A stretch of DNA of 64,000 nt from Candidatus Persebacteraceae bacterium Df01 (lineage in GTDB: Bacteria > Pseudomonadota > Gammaproteobacteria > Tethybacterales > Persebacteraceae). This document shows positions 44,478 through 53,402 of this stretch, piece after piece. The position numbers and the translations under genes were made by a program. The first letter of the stretch is position 1. Each line of letters opens with the position of its first letter. Under the pieces are notes generated by a model that did no database searches, was not told the DNA's origin, and saw only the letters and a program-made list of their open reading frames with translations. Location of the stretch: positions 323,546 through 387,545 of the forward strand of contig JANQAO010000001.1 in NCBI GenBank assembly GCA_030386295.1. The letters are read 5' to 3'.

Positions 44478-45422
44478 TTATTTGATTTCTAGCGCGGTTT
44501 TTACTGCTGCCAAGCCGTCGTTACCGGTTATTGTTTTAACACCTTTTAGCCATCCATCCAACACATTAGGATTTTGTTGTAGCCAGTCGTGTGCGGCGGC
44601 ACGTGGTTCTTGACCGTGATCCAAAATCGCTCCCATAATAGCCCCTTCCATGGTTAGCGTAAATTGCAGGTTATTTAGCAACACGCCAACATTGGGGCAT
44701 TCTTTTACATAGTCTTTGCGGGTATTGGTGAACACCGAGGCGCCGCCGTAATTTGGACCAAAATAATCATCGCCGCCGGATAAATAAACGAGTTCAAAAT
44801 TATTATTCATTGGGTGTGGTGCCCAGCCCAAAAAGACGATGTCTTGCTTGTTTTTAGCGGCACGTGCTACTTGCGCTAGCATACCTTGCTCCGATGATTC
44901 CACCAGTTCAAAGTCACCAAGGCTAAATGCGTCTTTTTCTATCATATCCAAAATCAGGCGATTACCGTCGTTGCCTGGTTCAATGCCATAAATTTTTCCG
45001 TCCATCGACTCTTTGAAATCTGAGATGTTGGCAAAATCGTTTAACCCTTTGGCGGCGGTATATGCGGGTACGGCAAAGGTATATTTCGCACCTTCTAAAT
45101 TAGCAAGCGGTAGTACGTCAACTGCGCCTTTGTCACGGTAGGGCGCAAGGTCGCCTTCCATAGTGGGCATCCAATTACCTAAAAATATGTCTATGTCGGA
45201 GTTTTCCAAGCCTTTGTAGGTAACTGGTACCGACAGCACCTTAACGTCAGTTTGATAACCTAGCCCTTCTAGAACTTCTGTGGTAAGTGCAGTGGTGGCG
45301 GTGATATCTGTCCAGCCAACATCGGAAAAGCGTACTGTGCTGCAATCGTCAGCCAATACCGGTTGATAAAGCAATGCCGCCGCTGCCGTGCAGATAATAA
45401 ATTTGTTAAAAATTGTTTTCAT
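44478..45422 (-). CDS. choX: Choline-binding periplasmic protein ChoX
   Basis: 314 residues with a signal peptide (ending near QPVLADD). The mature N-terminus CSTVRFSDVGWTDITATTA and LGNWMPTMEGDLAPY are strikingly like rhizobial ChoX. The aromatic box known for ChoX can be matched: Trp in VGWTD, Trp in GNWMP, Tyr in VPAYTA, Trp in LGWAPHP. It is preceded by AGGAGAG. It captures choline (possibly betaine) for ChoW. Only the permease gene accompanies it. Confidence 0.85.
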   Translation of the reverse strand: MKTIFNKFIICTAAAALLYQPVLADDCSTVRFSDVGWTDITATTALTTEVLEGLGYQTDVKVLSVPVTYKGLENSDIDIFLGNWMPTMEGDLAPYRDKGAVDVLPLANLEGAKYTFAVPAYTAAKGLNDFANISDFKESMDGKIYGIEPGNDGNRLILDMIEKDAFSLGDFELVESSEQGMLAQVARAAKNKQDIVFLGWAPHPMNNNFELVYLSGGDDYFGPNYGGASVFTNTRKDYVKECPNVGVLLNNLQFTLTMEGAIMGAILDHGQEPRAAAHDWLQQNPNVLDGWLKGVKTITGNDGLAAVKTALEIK

Positions 45423-45870
45423 TGTTAATCTCTCCTAATAAATTTAAAAAAACGCTTTCTAATATAGCACAACGCACGGTAAAAATCAGAACAGCAATTG
45501 GGTTGTCGAGTCATCTACGTTCACATTAACTTCCTGTACAAAAGGTTTAAAAATTACATTAAAAAAAGACAAAAAGAGTGCCGTTGAGGTAATAAAAAAA
45601 TGCGTAATAATATTGACTGTACACTTAAATTGCTGAAATGATAAAGATAATTATCAAAACATAATACATGGGGCTTGTAAATCAAATTAAATAAGAATAG
45701 AGAGCGATGAAAAAGATAGGCAATTAATATCTAGCAATAAAAAAATTCCGTAGATTATTCAATGATAGCCAAACGCGCTTGCGTTTATGTTATAGTCAGA
45801 GTATAGTTTTAGGGAAGCCTGTGGAAGACTTCAATATTTTGATTAATTTTGATTAACTGTGGAGAAAAAT
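45423..45870. other. Divergent regulatory region between choX and the IorA-like gene
   Basis: About 450 AT-rich bases without a gene. It contains a hairpin AAACGC-GCTT-GCGTTT (45771-45786) overlapping the -35 region of the plus-strand promoter, and a direct repeat TTTTGATTAA (about 45836-45855). No open frame of note. Confidence 0.6.
45779..45807 (+). promoter_or_regulatory. Candidate promoter of the IorAB-like operon with overlapping hairpin
   Basis: TTGCGT (45779-45784), 17-base spacer, TATAGT (45802-45807), 63 bases before the ATG. The inverted repeat AAACGC/GCGTTT at 45771-45786 covers the -35 box and may be an operator. Confidence 0.45.
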
Positions 45871-46335
45871 ATGCCCGTCACATTAACCGTCAATGACAAA
45901 GAACATACGGTTGACGCATCGCCTGATACGCCATTACTATGGGCGTTACGTGATTATCTTGAATTAACCGGAACTAAGTACGGCTGTGGCATGGCACTAT
46001 GTGGCGCCTGCACGGTGCATTTGGACGACCAACCAGTACGTTCTTGCGTTACGCCTATTTCTGCAGTTGGCTCGCGCAAAGTGCGTACGATCGAAGGGCT
46101 GCAATCTAAAGAAGCTCAAGCGGTGCAAGCCGCATGGGAAAAAGAACGAGTGCCGCAATGCGGATATTGCCAATCGGGACAGATTATGTCGGCAACGGCA
46201 TTGCTTGCCGGCAACGCCAATCCTTCCGATGAGGCTATTAACACTGCAATGGCAGGCAATATTTGTCGTTGTGCTACTTATGTACGCATTCGTCAGGCAA
46301 TCAAAGAAGCTGCTGTCAGTTTGAAAAACGCCTGA
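45871..46335 (+). CDS. [2Fe-2S] small subunit of an IorAB-type molybdenum hydroxylase
   Basis: Start at ATG 45871 behind GTGGAG (a GTG at 45859 is possible); 154 residues. Two [2Fe-2S] domains: a plant ferredoxin-type with [15 protein letters not shown] and VRSC, and the four-helix domain with [11 protein letters not shown] and GNICRCATY. This is the electron-transfer subunit of xanthine oxidase family enzymes that lack an FAD subunit, such as isoquinoline 1-oxidoreductase and periplasmic aldehyde dehydrogenases. It pairs with the next gene; the substrate is not known. Confidence 0.88.
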   Translation: MPVTLTVNDKEHTVDASPDTPLLWALRDYLELTGTKYGCGMALCGACTVHLDDQPVRSCVTPISAVGSRKVRTIEGLQSKEAQAVQAAWEKERVPQCGYCQSGQIMSATALLAGNANPSDEAINTAMAGNICRCATYVRIRQAIKEAAVSLKNA

Positions 46336-46345
46336 AAAGGAATAC

Positions 46346-48544
46346 ATGAAAAATCTTGCATATTTAACCAACACTTTTAATTCAGTTAACTCAGGGCGAC
46401 GTCATTTCTTGAAATCTGTTTCCATTGCTGGGGCAGGTTTTGCTGTGGGCGTTTTTTATCCGCGCCTAGCGGTGGCTCAATCTGCAACCGAAGGGGCTGT
46501 TAAACCGTCTGCATTTATTCGTATTGGAGTGGATAACATCGTAACGGTTGTTATGAAGCATTTGGAAATGGGACAAGGTACTTATACAGGGCTTGCGACT
46601 CTTGTCGCCGAGGAGTTGGATGCTGATTGGGACCAAATAGAATCTGTCGGTGCGCCTGCCGATGCCAAGTTGTATAACAATTTGCTTTGGGGGCCTATGC
46701 AGGGCACGGGTGGTAGCACTGCTATGGCTAATTCTTTTATGCAAATGCGGCAGGTAGGTGCTGCAATGCGGGCGATGTTGGTTGCTGCAGCGGCAAAACA
46801 ATGGGGCATTTCACCCGAACAAATTCTAGTTAATCGTGGACTTGTTAGCCACACTGCTTCACAACGTCAAGCGACATTTGGCGAATTGGCGGAAGCAGCG
46901 GCGCAACAATCGCCGCCGCCCCTGGAGCTTATTAAACTTAAAAGCCCACAGGATTTTATTTATATTGGAAAAAACGTTTCGCGCAAAGATACCGGAAAAA
47001 CAGATGGTTCCGCGTTGTACACGCAGGATTTTAAAACGGCAGGGTTGTTGACTGCAGTCGTTGCTCATCCGCCGCTATTTGGCGCAACAGTGCGCGCTGT
47101 TAATGCCGATGCTGCCAAAGCTGTTCCGGGTGTGGAGGATGTGGTGTCCATTGCTTCCGGGGTGGCGGTGTTGGCCAAAGATTTTTGGACAGCAAAAAAA
47201 GGAAGAGATAAGTTGCTTATTGATTGGGATGAAACTGAGGCAGTCAAAATAAGTTCTGGGCAGCTAATGACCGAATATAAAAAAATGGCACAAGAACCCG
47301 GTATGTTGGCAGTTAATGTGGGTAATGCTGGAAGTGCTATGCCGACGGCAAAAACCGTGCTGGAAGCAGAATACGAGTTTCCTTTTTTAGCTCATGCCGC
47401 GATGGAGCCGCTCAACTGCGCCGCGCTGGTGACAGATAATGCCTGTGAAATATGGAACGGAGGGCAAATGCAGACGGGCGATCAATATTCGGTAGCGGCG
47501 TTATTAAACATTCCTCCCGAAAACGTGAAAATTAATACACTCTACGCGGGCGGCAGTTTTGGTCGTCGAGGTAATCCAAAATCGGACTATGTGCTAGAAG
47601 CTGTGAATATCGCCAAAGCCAAAAAGGGGACTCCCATTAAGTTGGTTTGGACTCGGGAAGACGATATGCGTGGTGGATACTATCGGCCGATGTATTTTCA
47701 CAAATTGCGGGCAGGGTTGGACGAGGATGGGCAGTTAATTGCGTGGGAGCATCGAATTGTCGGGCAATCTATTGCATCCAGTACTTCTTTAATTAAAAAC
47801 GACATTGACATTACTTCTGTTATTAAAAACGGCATTGACATTACTTCTGTTGAGGGAGCGGTTAATCTGCCTTATGACATACCTAATATACGTGTGGAAT
47901 TGCATTCACCAAAAATTGGTGTTCCAGTGCTATGGTGGCGTTCCGTCGGATCTACGCACACCGCCTATTCAACGGAAACGTTTATAGACGAACTAGCCGC
48001 CGCCGCTGGCAAAGAGCCTATTGATTTTCGATTGCAATTGCTGTCTAAGCATCCGCGTCACCGTGCTGTGCTTGCTTTAGCGGCAAATAAAGCAGGTTGG
48101 GATAAGCCGGCGGTGGCCGGACGTTATCGTGGCGTTGCCGTTCACGAGTCGTTTAATAGCGTTGTTGCGCAGGTGGTAGAAATATCGTTAACGGACGACA
48201 AAAAAGTTCGCGTTGAGCGCGTTATCTGCGCGGTGGACTGTGGGCTGGCGGTTAATCCGGATATTGTGCGTGCCCAAATGGAAAGCGGCATCGGTTATGG
48301 TTTGGCAGCAGCACTTACCGGTGAAATTACGCTGCAAGACGGTAAAGTAGTTCAGTCTAATTTTCATGACTACAAGGTGTTGAGAATTAATCAAATGCCG
48401 GATATTGAGGTACATATTGTGCCGTCGGAAGCGGCGCCAACCGGTGTGGGTGAGCCGGGAACGCCTCCTATCGCACCGGCATTAATCAATGCGCTGTATG
48501 CAGCAACACAAAAAAGACATTATCGACTACCACTGCGAGCGTAA
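46346..48544 (+). CDS. Molybdopterin-binding large subunit of an IorAB-type hydroxylase
   Basis: 732 residues. The N-terminus has a twin-arginine export motif ([10 protein letters not shown], about residue 17) and hydrophobic stretch to AVAQS, so the dimer probably works in the periplasm or faces it. Molybdenum-cofactor regions: [50 protein letters not shown], and [18 protein letters not shown] with the catalytic Glu. Residues 483-502 contain a ten-residue tandem duplication, [10 protein letters not shown] then [10 protein letters not shown]. The family oxidises N-heterocycles or aldehydes; the electron acceptor (often a cytochrome) is not encoded here. Confidence 0.87.
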   Translation: MKNLAYLTNTFNSVNSGRRHFLKSVSIAGAGFAVGVFYPRLAVAQSATEGAVKPSAFIRIGVDNIVTVVMKHLEMGQGTYTGLATLVAEELDADWDQIESVGAPADAKLYNNLLWGPMQGTGGSTAMANSFMQMRQVGAAMRAMLVAAAAKQWGISPEQILVNRGLVSHTASQRQATFGELAEAAAQQSPPPLELIKLKSPQDFIYIGKNVSRKDTGKTDGSALYTQDFKTAGLLTAVVAHPPLFGATVRAVNADAAKAVPGVEDVVSIASGVAVLAKDFWTAKKGRDKLLIDWDETEAVKISSGQLMTEYKKMAQEPGMLAVNVGNAGSAMPTAKTVLEAEYEFPFLAHAAMEPLNCAALVTDNACEIWNGGQMQTGDQYSVAALLNIPPENVKINTLYAGGSFGRRGNPKSDYVLEAVNIAKAKKGTPIKLVWTREDDMRGGYYRPMYFHKLRAGLDEDGQLIAWEHRIVGQSIASSTSLIKNDIDITSVIKNGIDITSVEGAVNLPYDIPNIRVELHSPKIGVPVLWWRSVGSTHTAYSTETFIDELAAAAGKEPIDFRLQLLSKHPRHRAVLALAANKAGWDKPAVAGRYRGVAVHESFNSVVAQVVEISLTDDKKVRVERVICAVDCGLAVNPDIVRAQMESGIGYGLAAALTGEITLQDGKVVQSNFHDYKVLRINQMPDIEVHIVPSEAAPTGVGEPGTPPIAPALINALYAATQKRHYRLPLRA
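47792..47851 (+). repeat. 30-base in-frame tandem duplication within the IorB-like gene
   Basis: 47792-47821 and 47822-47851 are identical but for one A/G change (GAC to GGC). Each codes for ten residues. The near identity marks a recent slip or duplication that keeps the frame. Confidence 0.95.
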
Positions 48545-48614
48545 TTAATTGTTTTTAGTGCAGGGTAACTATTACCTAATCCAGGCATCATAATGTGGGA
48601 TAACGGTAGATTGC

Positions 48615-49352
48615 TCAGAATTGACACAATTTTGGGAGAGTCGATCCGCTAAGCTTTGCTAAGTGCCAGATTAAAACTAAATTACTGGACAATACAGTTG
48701 TTTTGAATTGTTTTTGACAGAACTGAATAACGTCCATACATTGCAGATTAGTGCAAGAAATAAAAACGACATCGACCGCTGTTTTACGTGTGAGTTCCTC
48801 CACTGCCCTGCAGATGCTTGGCGCGTCAATAGCAGCAACTTTTTTGTCGCTGTGCTGGTTAAAGGTACCTGCGGCAACAATCTCTAAACCGCTTGTGGTC
48901 AGTGCTTGGCACATCATCAATGAAATATTTTCGGTATAGGGTGACAGATAAGCAATGCGTTTTGCTTGCAAGTGTGCCAACGCCGCTTTGGCTGCCGTTA
49001 ATGGGTTGGTTACGAAAGCGGTGTTAACGGCGTTTTTTATTAACCGCTCAACCTCCGCCTCACCGATGACGGCTGCCGCCGACGTGCAGGCGTAGCCAAT
49101 AGCATCAAACGCCTTTCCCTCCGGAAATAATGCTAATGCTTCGGTCAGATGTGTTTTCATTGCCACCAGATTGTCCACAGAGACAATGTCGTTAACGGCA
49201 ATACGAGTGTGTAGTAAATTCACGGTTGGGTTGGCGGAAAATAATTGCCGACAGTCGCTCTCTACTGTTTCGTCTGTCTGCAGGACGATTAATCCCAATA
49301 ATCGTCGCTGCGTTTCTGTCAGGCGATAAGGTAAATTTTTCATCTTTAACAT
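48615..49352 (-). CDS. Aspartate/glutamate racemase-maleate isomerase superfamily protein
   Basis: 245 residues. The two catalytic cysteine motifs of the superfamily are present: GYACTSAAAVIG and FISCTNLQCMD. The late SSNLVLIWHLAKLSG is typical of the arylmalonate decarboxylase/maleate isomerase/EutA side of the family and not of glutamate racemase MurI. Its ATG (49352) overlaps the stop of the M24 gene (TAATG); a second ATG at 49343 is possible. Third gene of a coupled operon with a diaminopropionate ammonia-lyase-like enzyme. Racemase, isomerase or decarboxylase cannot be told apart by eye. Confidence 0.75.
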   Translation of the reverse strand: MLKMKNLPYRLTETQRRLLGLIVLQTDETVESDCRQLFSANPTVNLLHTRIAVNDIVSVDNLVAMKTHLTEALALFPEGKAFDAIGYACTSAAAVIGEAEVERLIKNAVNTAFVTNPLTAAKAALAHLQAKRIAYLSPYTENISLMMCQALTTSGLEIVAAGTFNQHSDKKVAAIDAPSICRAVEELTRKTAVDVVFISCTNLQCMDVIQFCQKQFKTTVLSSNLVLIWHLAKLSGSTLPKLCQF

Positions 49353-50521
49353 TAAATTGACTCGATAGATGAGATAAGCGGCATTTTTTTGCTGGCACGG
49401 TGAGTCAGTAACCTCGCTGTTGTATCAGTAATGACAATATTTTCTTCATGCACCATCGTCATCCCATCAGCATAAATCAGCGATGGCTCTATTGCGATAA
49501 CCATTCCTGGGCGTAGTGGTGTTTTATCCCATTCAACGAGGGATGGTGTTTCTGTTAATTCTATGCCGACGCCGTGTCCGTAACGTCCAGCACTAGCGGT
49601 GTCATAGCCAGCGACGCGAATGACGTCGTTCATGGCAAAAAACAAATCACAACATCGCGTACTGGGTTTGGCGGCGGCGAGTACGGCTTCTGTCGCCCGC
49701 CACAGCGTATCATAGGCTTGGCGGCTTTTGGTACTGATGCGTCCTAAAGCGTAATTGCGATTGAAATCACAATAATAGCCATCTATCACACAGCCGGCAT
49801 CCAACATAAAAATATCGCCATCTTTTAGCAGCGTGTCATCGGGAGGCGAGATAATGTCCACATAGCCACCAGCGCCGTTGCCGCAAGCAAGATAATTAAC
49901 GTCATCCACGCCGGCTAACAAGCATTCTATTTTGAACCGCCGGTGTGCCTCACGTGCTGTCATACCGATTTGTAGCCATTCGGGAACCTGTTCAAACACG
50001 GTGCTTACCACGTCGCAAACATGCTCAATTTTTTCAATTTCCGCTACTGATTTGCACTGCCTAACAGCATGAATCGCAACGGTAACATCTATAAAAATAC
50101 TGTCTGGAATTTTTTGCTGCAGTTGCTGAAAATCTTGTTGCGGCATTCGTAAATGGCTTTGTCGGCCGCTCATCATACCGATACGCAAAGCGTTTTGTTG
50201 TTGTAACTGCTTTGCAAGCAAAGAAATGCCCTCATCGTCAGCATGTGGTGCCACCCAAGTAAAAATAGATTCGACATGGCAATTTTTCATCAAGGCTTCA
50301 CCGATTGATGGAATTACGGCAATTGGTTTGCCGGTGCGCGGTAGTAACAAAAACCAAGGGCGGGTAGGAGAGCGCCAGAAGGGGGTATAAAAACCGCTGA
50401 AATAAAACAATTCAGCTTCAGTTGTTAGTAATAAAACGTCTACGTCGGTAGTCGTCATAAATTCTTGTGCGGCGGCGCAGCGCCGCCGGTACTCTTGTTC
50501 GGTGAAACCGCGTTTGAACAC
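49352..50521 (-). CDS. M24-family metallopeptidase (Xaa-Pro aminopeptidase/creatinase fold)
   Basis: 389 residues, GTG start sharing a base with the previous stop. An N-terminal creatinase-like domain (to about residue 150) is followed by the pita-bread domain. All five usual metal ligands can be matched: Asp in FMLDAG, Asp in YCDFNR, His in YGHGVG, Glu in AIEPS and Glu in VHEENIVIT. A metal-dependent peptidase or amidohydrolase is therefore more likely than a metal-free creatinase or ectoine hydrolase. Placed between the lyase and racemase genes, it may release the amino acid they use. Confidence 0.8.
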   Translation of the reverse strand: MFKRGFTEQEYRRRCAAAQEFMTTTDVDVLLLTTEAELFYFSGFYTPFWRSPTRPWFLLLPRTGKPIAVIPSIGEALMKNCHVESIFTWVAPHADDEGISLLAKQLQQQNALRIGMMSGRQSHLRMPQQDFQQLQQKIPDSIFIDVTVAIHAVRQCKSVAEIEKIEHVCDVVSTVFEQVPEWLQIGMTAREAHRRFKIECLLAGVDDVNYLACGNGAGGYVDIISPPDDTLLKDGDIFMLDAGCVIDGYYCDFNRNYALGRISTKSRQAYDTLWRATEAVLAAAKPSTRCCDLFFAMNDVIRVAGYDTASAGRYGHGVGIELTETPSLVEWDKTPLRPGMVIAIEPSLIYADGMTMVHEENIVITDTTARLLTHRASKKMPLISSIESI

Positions 50522-51651
50522 TATTGGGTTAATTGCCGATAAGCGCTTTCATCAGTTATGCCTTCGGTGCCGAATAATAAGACAACAGAATCCTCATTCA
50601 AGGCAAACTCGCGTTTTTCATCCCAGCTAAGTTGGCTCATTGCTTGTAAAGCGGTTAACCCACCGGCTGAACATTCACCACCAACAAGCGGTGTGCCATA
50701 GTCACCAGCTGCCAGTCGGCGCATAGTTGTTCCGATGGCGGCGTCATCTATGGAAATAAAATCACTTGTGGTAGCAGCCGCAATTTCCCACGCCAGAAGT
50801 GACGGACAGCCACAAGACAAACCCGCCATTAGTGTTTCCTGTTGAATATCAACCGTTGTAAGTGCCCGATTTTTGGCGCTTTGCAATAAACAGTCAGCAT
50901 AAACGGATTCCACAGCAATAAGGCGTGGAAACGGTTGCACAAAACGCGCAAGACAAGCAGCAACGGCCGCCAGTAATCCACCAACACCGGCGGGAACAAT
51001 AACATGGGTTGGTTTCTGCGCATCTAGTTGCTCCAGCAATTCGCGAACTAAAACGGAGTACCCTGCCATAATTAACGTGGGGACGGCAGTATAGCCTTCC
51101 CACGAAGTGTCAGAAACAATTTGCCAATCGTTGTCGGCAGCGAAGCGAGCGCATTCGTTGACGGAATCATCATAATTGCCATCCGTGCGGATGATTTCTG
51201 CGCCATAAGCGGCAATTGCCGCTGTTCGTTCCTTGCTGACGTGCCGATGAACAAAAATTTTAGCTTTGCATCCAGCACGAGCCGCTCCCCAAGCGACAGA
51301 ACGACCATGATTGCCGTCAGTGGCAGTGGTAACAGTGTAGTCAGTTCCGCCAGTTTGACGGTGTTGTTGGACGAGCTTTTCTACCGCATAGGCACCGCCC
51401 AGTGCTTTAAACGATGACAAATCAAACCGAAGAGACTCGTCTTTGTAATAAACTTTGCGCAAGCCGAATTGAGCTGCGGTATTGTCTAATGCACACAACG
51501 GTGTCGGGTGATAATTTTCCCACTGGCAAATGGTTGCGTATGCTTCATCCATTTGCGCGTCGGATAGGATACTATTAATAATCGGTAACACTTGTGCAAT
51601 ATCAATGTTTTGATGAAGGCAACCATGAATTTTATAAAGTAAATTGTTCAT
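50521..51651 (-). CDS. dpaL: Diaminopropionate ammonia-lyase-like PLP enzyme
   Basis: 376 residues from ATG 51651; a TTG at 51699 is an alternative, and neither has a clear ribosome site. It reads closely like E. coli YgeX: YHPTPLCALDNTAAQFGL, YYKDESLRFDLSSFKALGG (PLP lysine in SFK), TTATDGNHGRSVAWGAARAG, NYDDSVNECARFA, and SDTSWEGYTAVPTLIMAGY. That family turns 2,3-diaminopropionate into pyruvate and two ammonia. The PLP phosphate loop PAGVGGLLAAV is intact. It heads a three-gene unit. Threonine dehydratase or the hydroxyectoine enzyme EutB are alternatives, but the KDES..F and DGNHGR context favours the lyase. Confidence 0.78.
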   Translation of the reverse strand: MNNLLYKIHGCLHQNIDIAQVLPIINSILSDAQMDEAYATICQWENYHPTPLCALDNTAAQFGLRKVYYKDESLRFDLSSFKALGGAYAVEKLVQQHRQTGGTDYTVTTATDGNHGRSVAWGAARAGCKAKIFVHRHVSKERTAAIAAYGAEIIRTDGNYDDSVNECARFAADNDWQIVSDTSWEGYTAVPTLIMAGYSVLVRELLEQLDAQKPTHVIVPAGVGGLLAAVAACLARFVQPFPRLIAVESVYADCLLQSAKNRALTTVDIQQETLMAGLSCGCPSLLAWEIAAATTSDFISIDDAAIGTTMRRLAAGDYGTPLVGGECSAGGLTALQAMSQLSWDEKREFALNEDSVVLLFGTEGITDESAYRQLTQ

Positions 51652-51935
51652 AATATTTTTGTTTTTGAATTTAGCACGACTGTCAGGATAAATCTCCAAT
51701 TGAGAATTGACCGTATTCTATAACTATCTCCTAAATTAATGCTACGACACGAATTGTTGACTTTGCACATGTTTTTGTCAAAGCCGAAAAGTAGAAATGT
51801 GGTATTTTGATTGCGCCATGCTTTTGGGTGTTATGATTTATTATGTGGAAGGATTCCGCATAATCATGAAAATAGTTATCAGCATAGTATAAAATTAGAA
51901 ACCGCATTTTTTAGGTGCGGGGAACAAAAAATATC

Positions 51936-53402
51936 ATGCAAGTTATCATTGGATTAATTGAAAATTTCCCTGCCCTTGCTTTGAGCGGTATGCTTTTGTT
52001 GCTGCTTTTGTTACTGTATTTGATTAGCAAGACTTCCAGCATAGAAAAAAGGGCCTCAGTGCAAGTGAGAGAAGTGAGATCCACCGTTACCCAGCGTATT
52101 GATGAAATGGAAGTACATGCCCTCAAGGAAATAAAATCGGTAATTGAAATAACTCAAAAACGCGAGGCGAAGCAAATAAGATTGGAGCTTACCGCACTTA
52201 CCGAAAAAACACAGCAAATGCTTCAGGGGGCGCAGGTACATTTGGAAGGAATCACCGATGCGTGTCGGCAATTGGGAGCAAACACCGATGTCAAAGACGC
52301 CCTAAAGAAACTGCAAGCGGATACGGAAACGCAAGGAATGTACTTGCATGATCAATTTGCCACCATTGGAGAAAGTATTCGTGCACAGTTGCAGGATATG
52401 CGAGATAAGGCGTTGGTGGACATTGCCGCCGATTCCCGCAAAGACCGCGACCAACTTCAAGCCGCGGTAGCTTCCATGTCAGAAACGGTGGCGCAGGCGG
52501 TTGACCGCCTTACTGCAGAAGTGGACGCTAAACTGGCGTTGCTAGAAAACAAGATGGACGCCGGCATTCGGGAGCGCTGGTCGGAAGCATTGGGTTCTAT
52601 TGGCAATTTGCGTGAACAATTGTCCGAACTATCTGCCGCCGGTACTCGCATGCTTGACTTTGGTGATAATGTTCAAGCGCTGTCACGGATTTTAGCAGTA
52701 CGCAATGATACTGCCGGGCTTCCACCTGCCCGTCAACAACTGTCCGATTTGCTAGCGCAAACACTACCTTCGGAACACTACCAACTGGATGCGCCGCTGA
52801 CCAATGGCAACAAGGCGGCAGCGCTGGTACGTTTTGCTGAACCGCGGGAAACCGTTGTGATTGACGCCGATTTGCCGTTGCAGACTTTTATTGATTCCCG
52901 TGCTGCCGATGTTAGCGCTGTTGTGCGGGACGAAAAAAGAGTGGCTTTTGGAAAGGATGTTACGGAGCGTATCCATTATGTCGCTGAACAGATGAAAGGT
53001 GTGGCGGATGTTAAAAACACGTTGTTGTTTGTTGCTTCCGAAGCCGCTTTTGCCGACATTCACGCCGACCATCGTGATGCCGTTGAACTGGCAATTTCAC
53101 GTCGCATTTGGCTGGTGTCACCCACCACGTTGCTGGCCGTACTCAACACCGCCAATATGGCTATTAAAGATTATCGAGCGCAACAGCAGCTACAGCAAAT
53201 AAGTGAATCGGTTTCCGGTATCATGCATGAGGCACAATATTTTGAAAATCGTCTTAGCGAAGTTGGAGACCAAGTGAGTGCAGCGTGGCGTAGCGTACGA
53301 CGTGCCGAGTCCGCCGGTAGTCGGTTGGTCAGTAGCGTTCGTGGTATCACGCCGAATACAGAAAAATTGCCAGCGGCGAATAACAACGTGCCTAAATCGT
53401 GA
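51936..53402 (+). CDS. Divergent RmuC-family protein lacking catalytic residues
   Basis: 488 residues from ATG 51936 (a GTG at 51915 is possible). An N-terminal membrane helix (residues 8-28, leucine-rich), a long coiled coil to about residue 230, then an RmuC-like domain with VVIDADLPLQTFID, LFVASEAAFADI and IWLVSPTTLLAVLNT. In the true RmuC of this genome the first stretch is IVDSKVSL; here the Lys is Asp. The GDWGE motif is also missing. It is likely a structural or regulatory paralogue. The stop overlaps the purB start (GTGA), so the two are co-translated. Confidence 0.78.
   Translation: MQVIIGLIENFPALALSGMLLLLLLLLYLISKTSSIEKRASVQVREVRSTVTQRIDEMEVHALKEIKSVIEITQKREAKQIRLELTALTEKTQQMLQGAQVHLEGITDACRQLGANTDVKDALKKLQADTETQGMYLHDQFATIGESIRAQLQDMRDKALVDIAADSRKDRDQLQAAVASMSETVAQAVDRLTAEVDAKLALLENKMDAGIRERWSEALGSIGNLREQLSELSAAGTRMLDFGDNVQALSRILAVRNDTAGLPPARQQLSDLLAQTLPSEHYQLDAPLTNGNKAAALVRFAEPRETVVIDADLPLQTFIDSRAADVSAVVRDEKRVAFGKDVTERIHYVAEQMKGVADVKNTLLFVASEAAFADIHADHRDAVELAISRRIWLVSPTTLLAVLNTANMAIKDYRAQQQLQQISESVSGIMHEAQYFENRLSEVGDQVSAAWRSVRRAESAGSRLVSSVRGITPNTEKLPAANNNVPKS

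Noticed and set aside
48615-51699. Ectoine/hydroxyectoine degradation cluster (eutABCDE)
   Set aside because: The lyase reads like YgeX, not EutB; the M24 protein keeps metal ligands; eutC and eutE are missing. Kept only as an alternative.
51902-51920. Hairpin CCGCA...TGCGG just before the RmuC-like gene as a riboswitch
   Set aside because: Only five pairs and a single stem; no wider structure or known riboswitch pattern.
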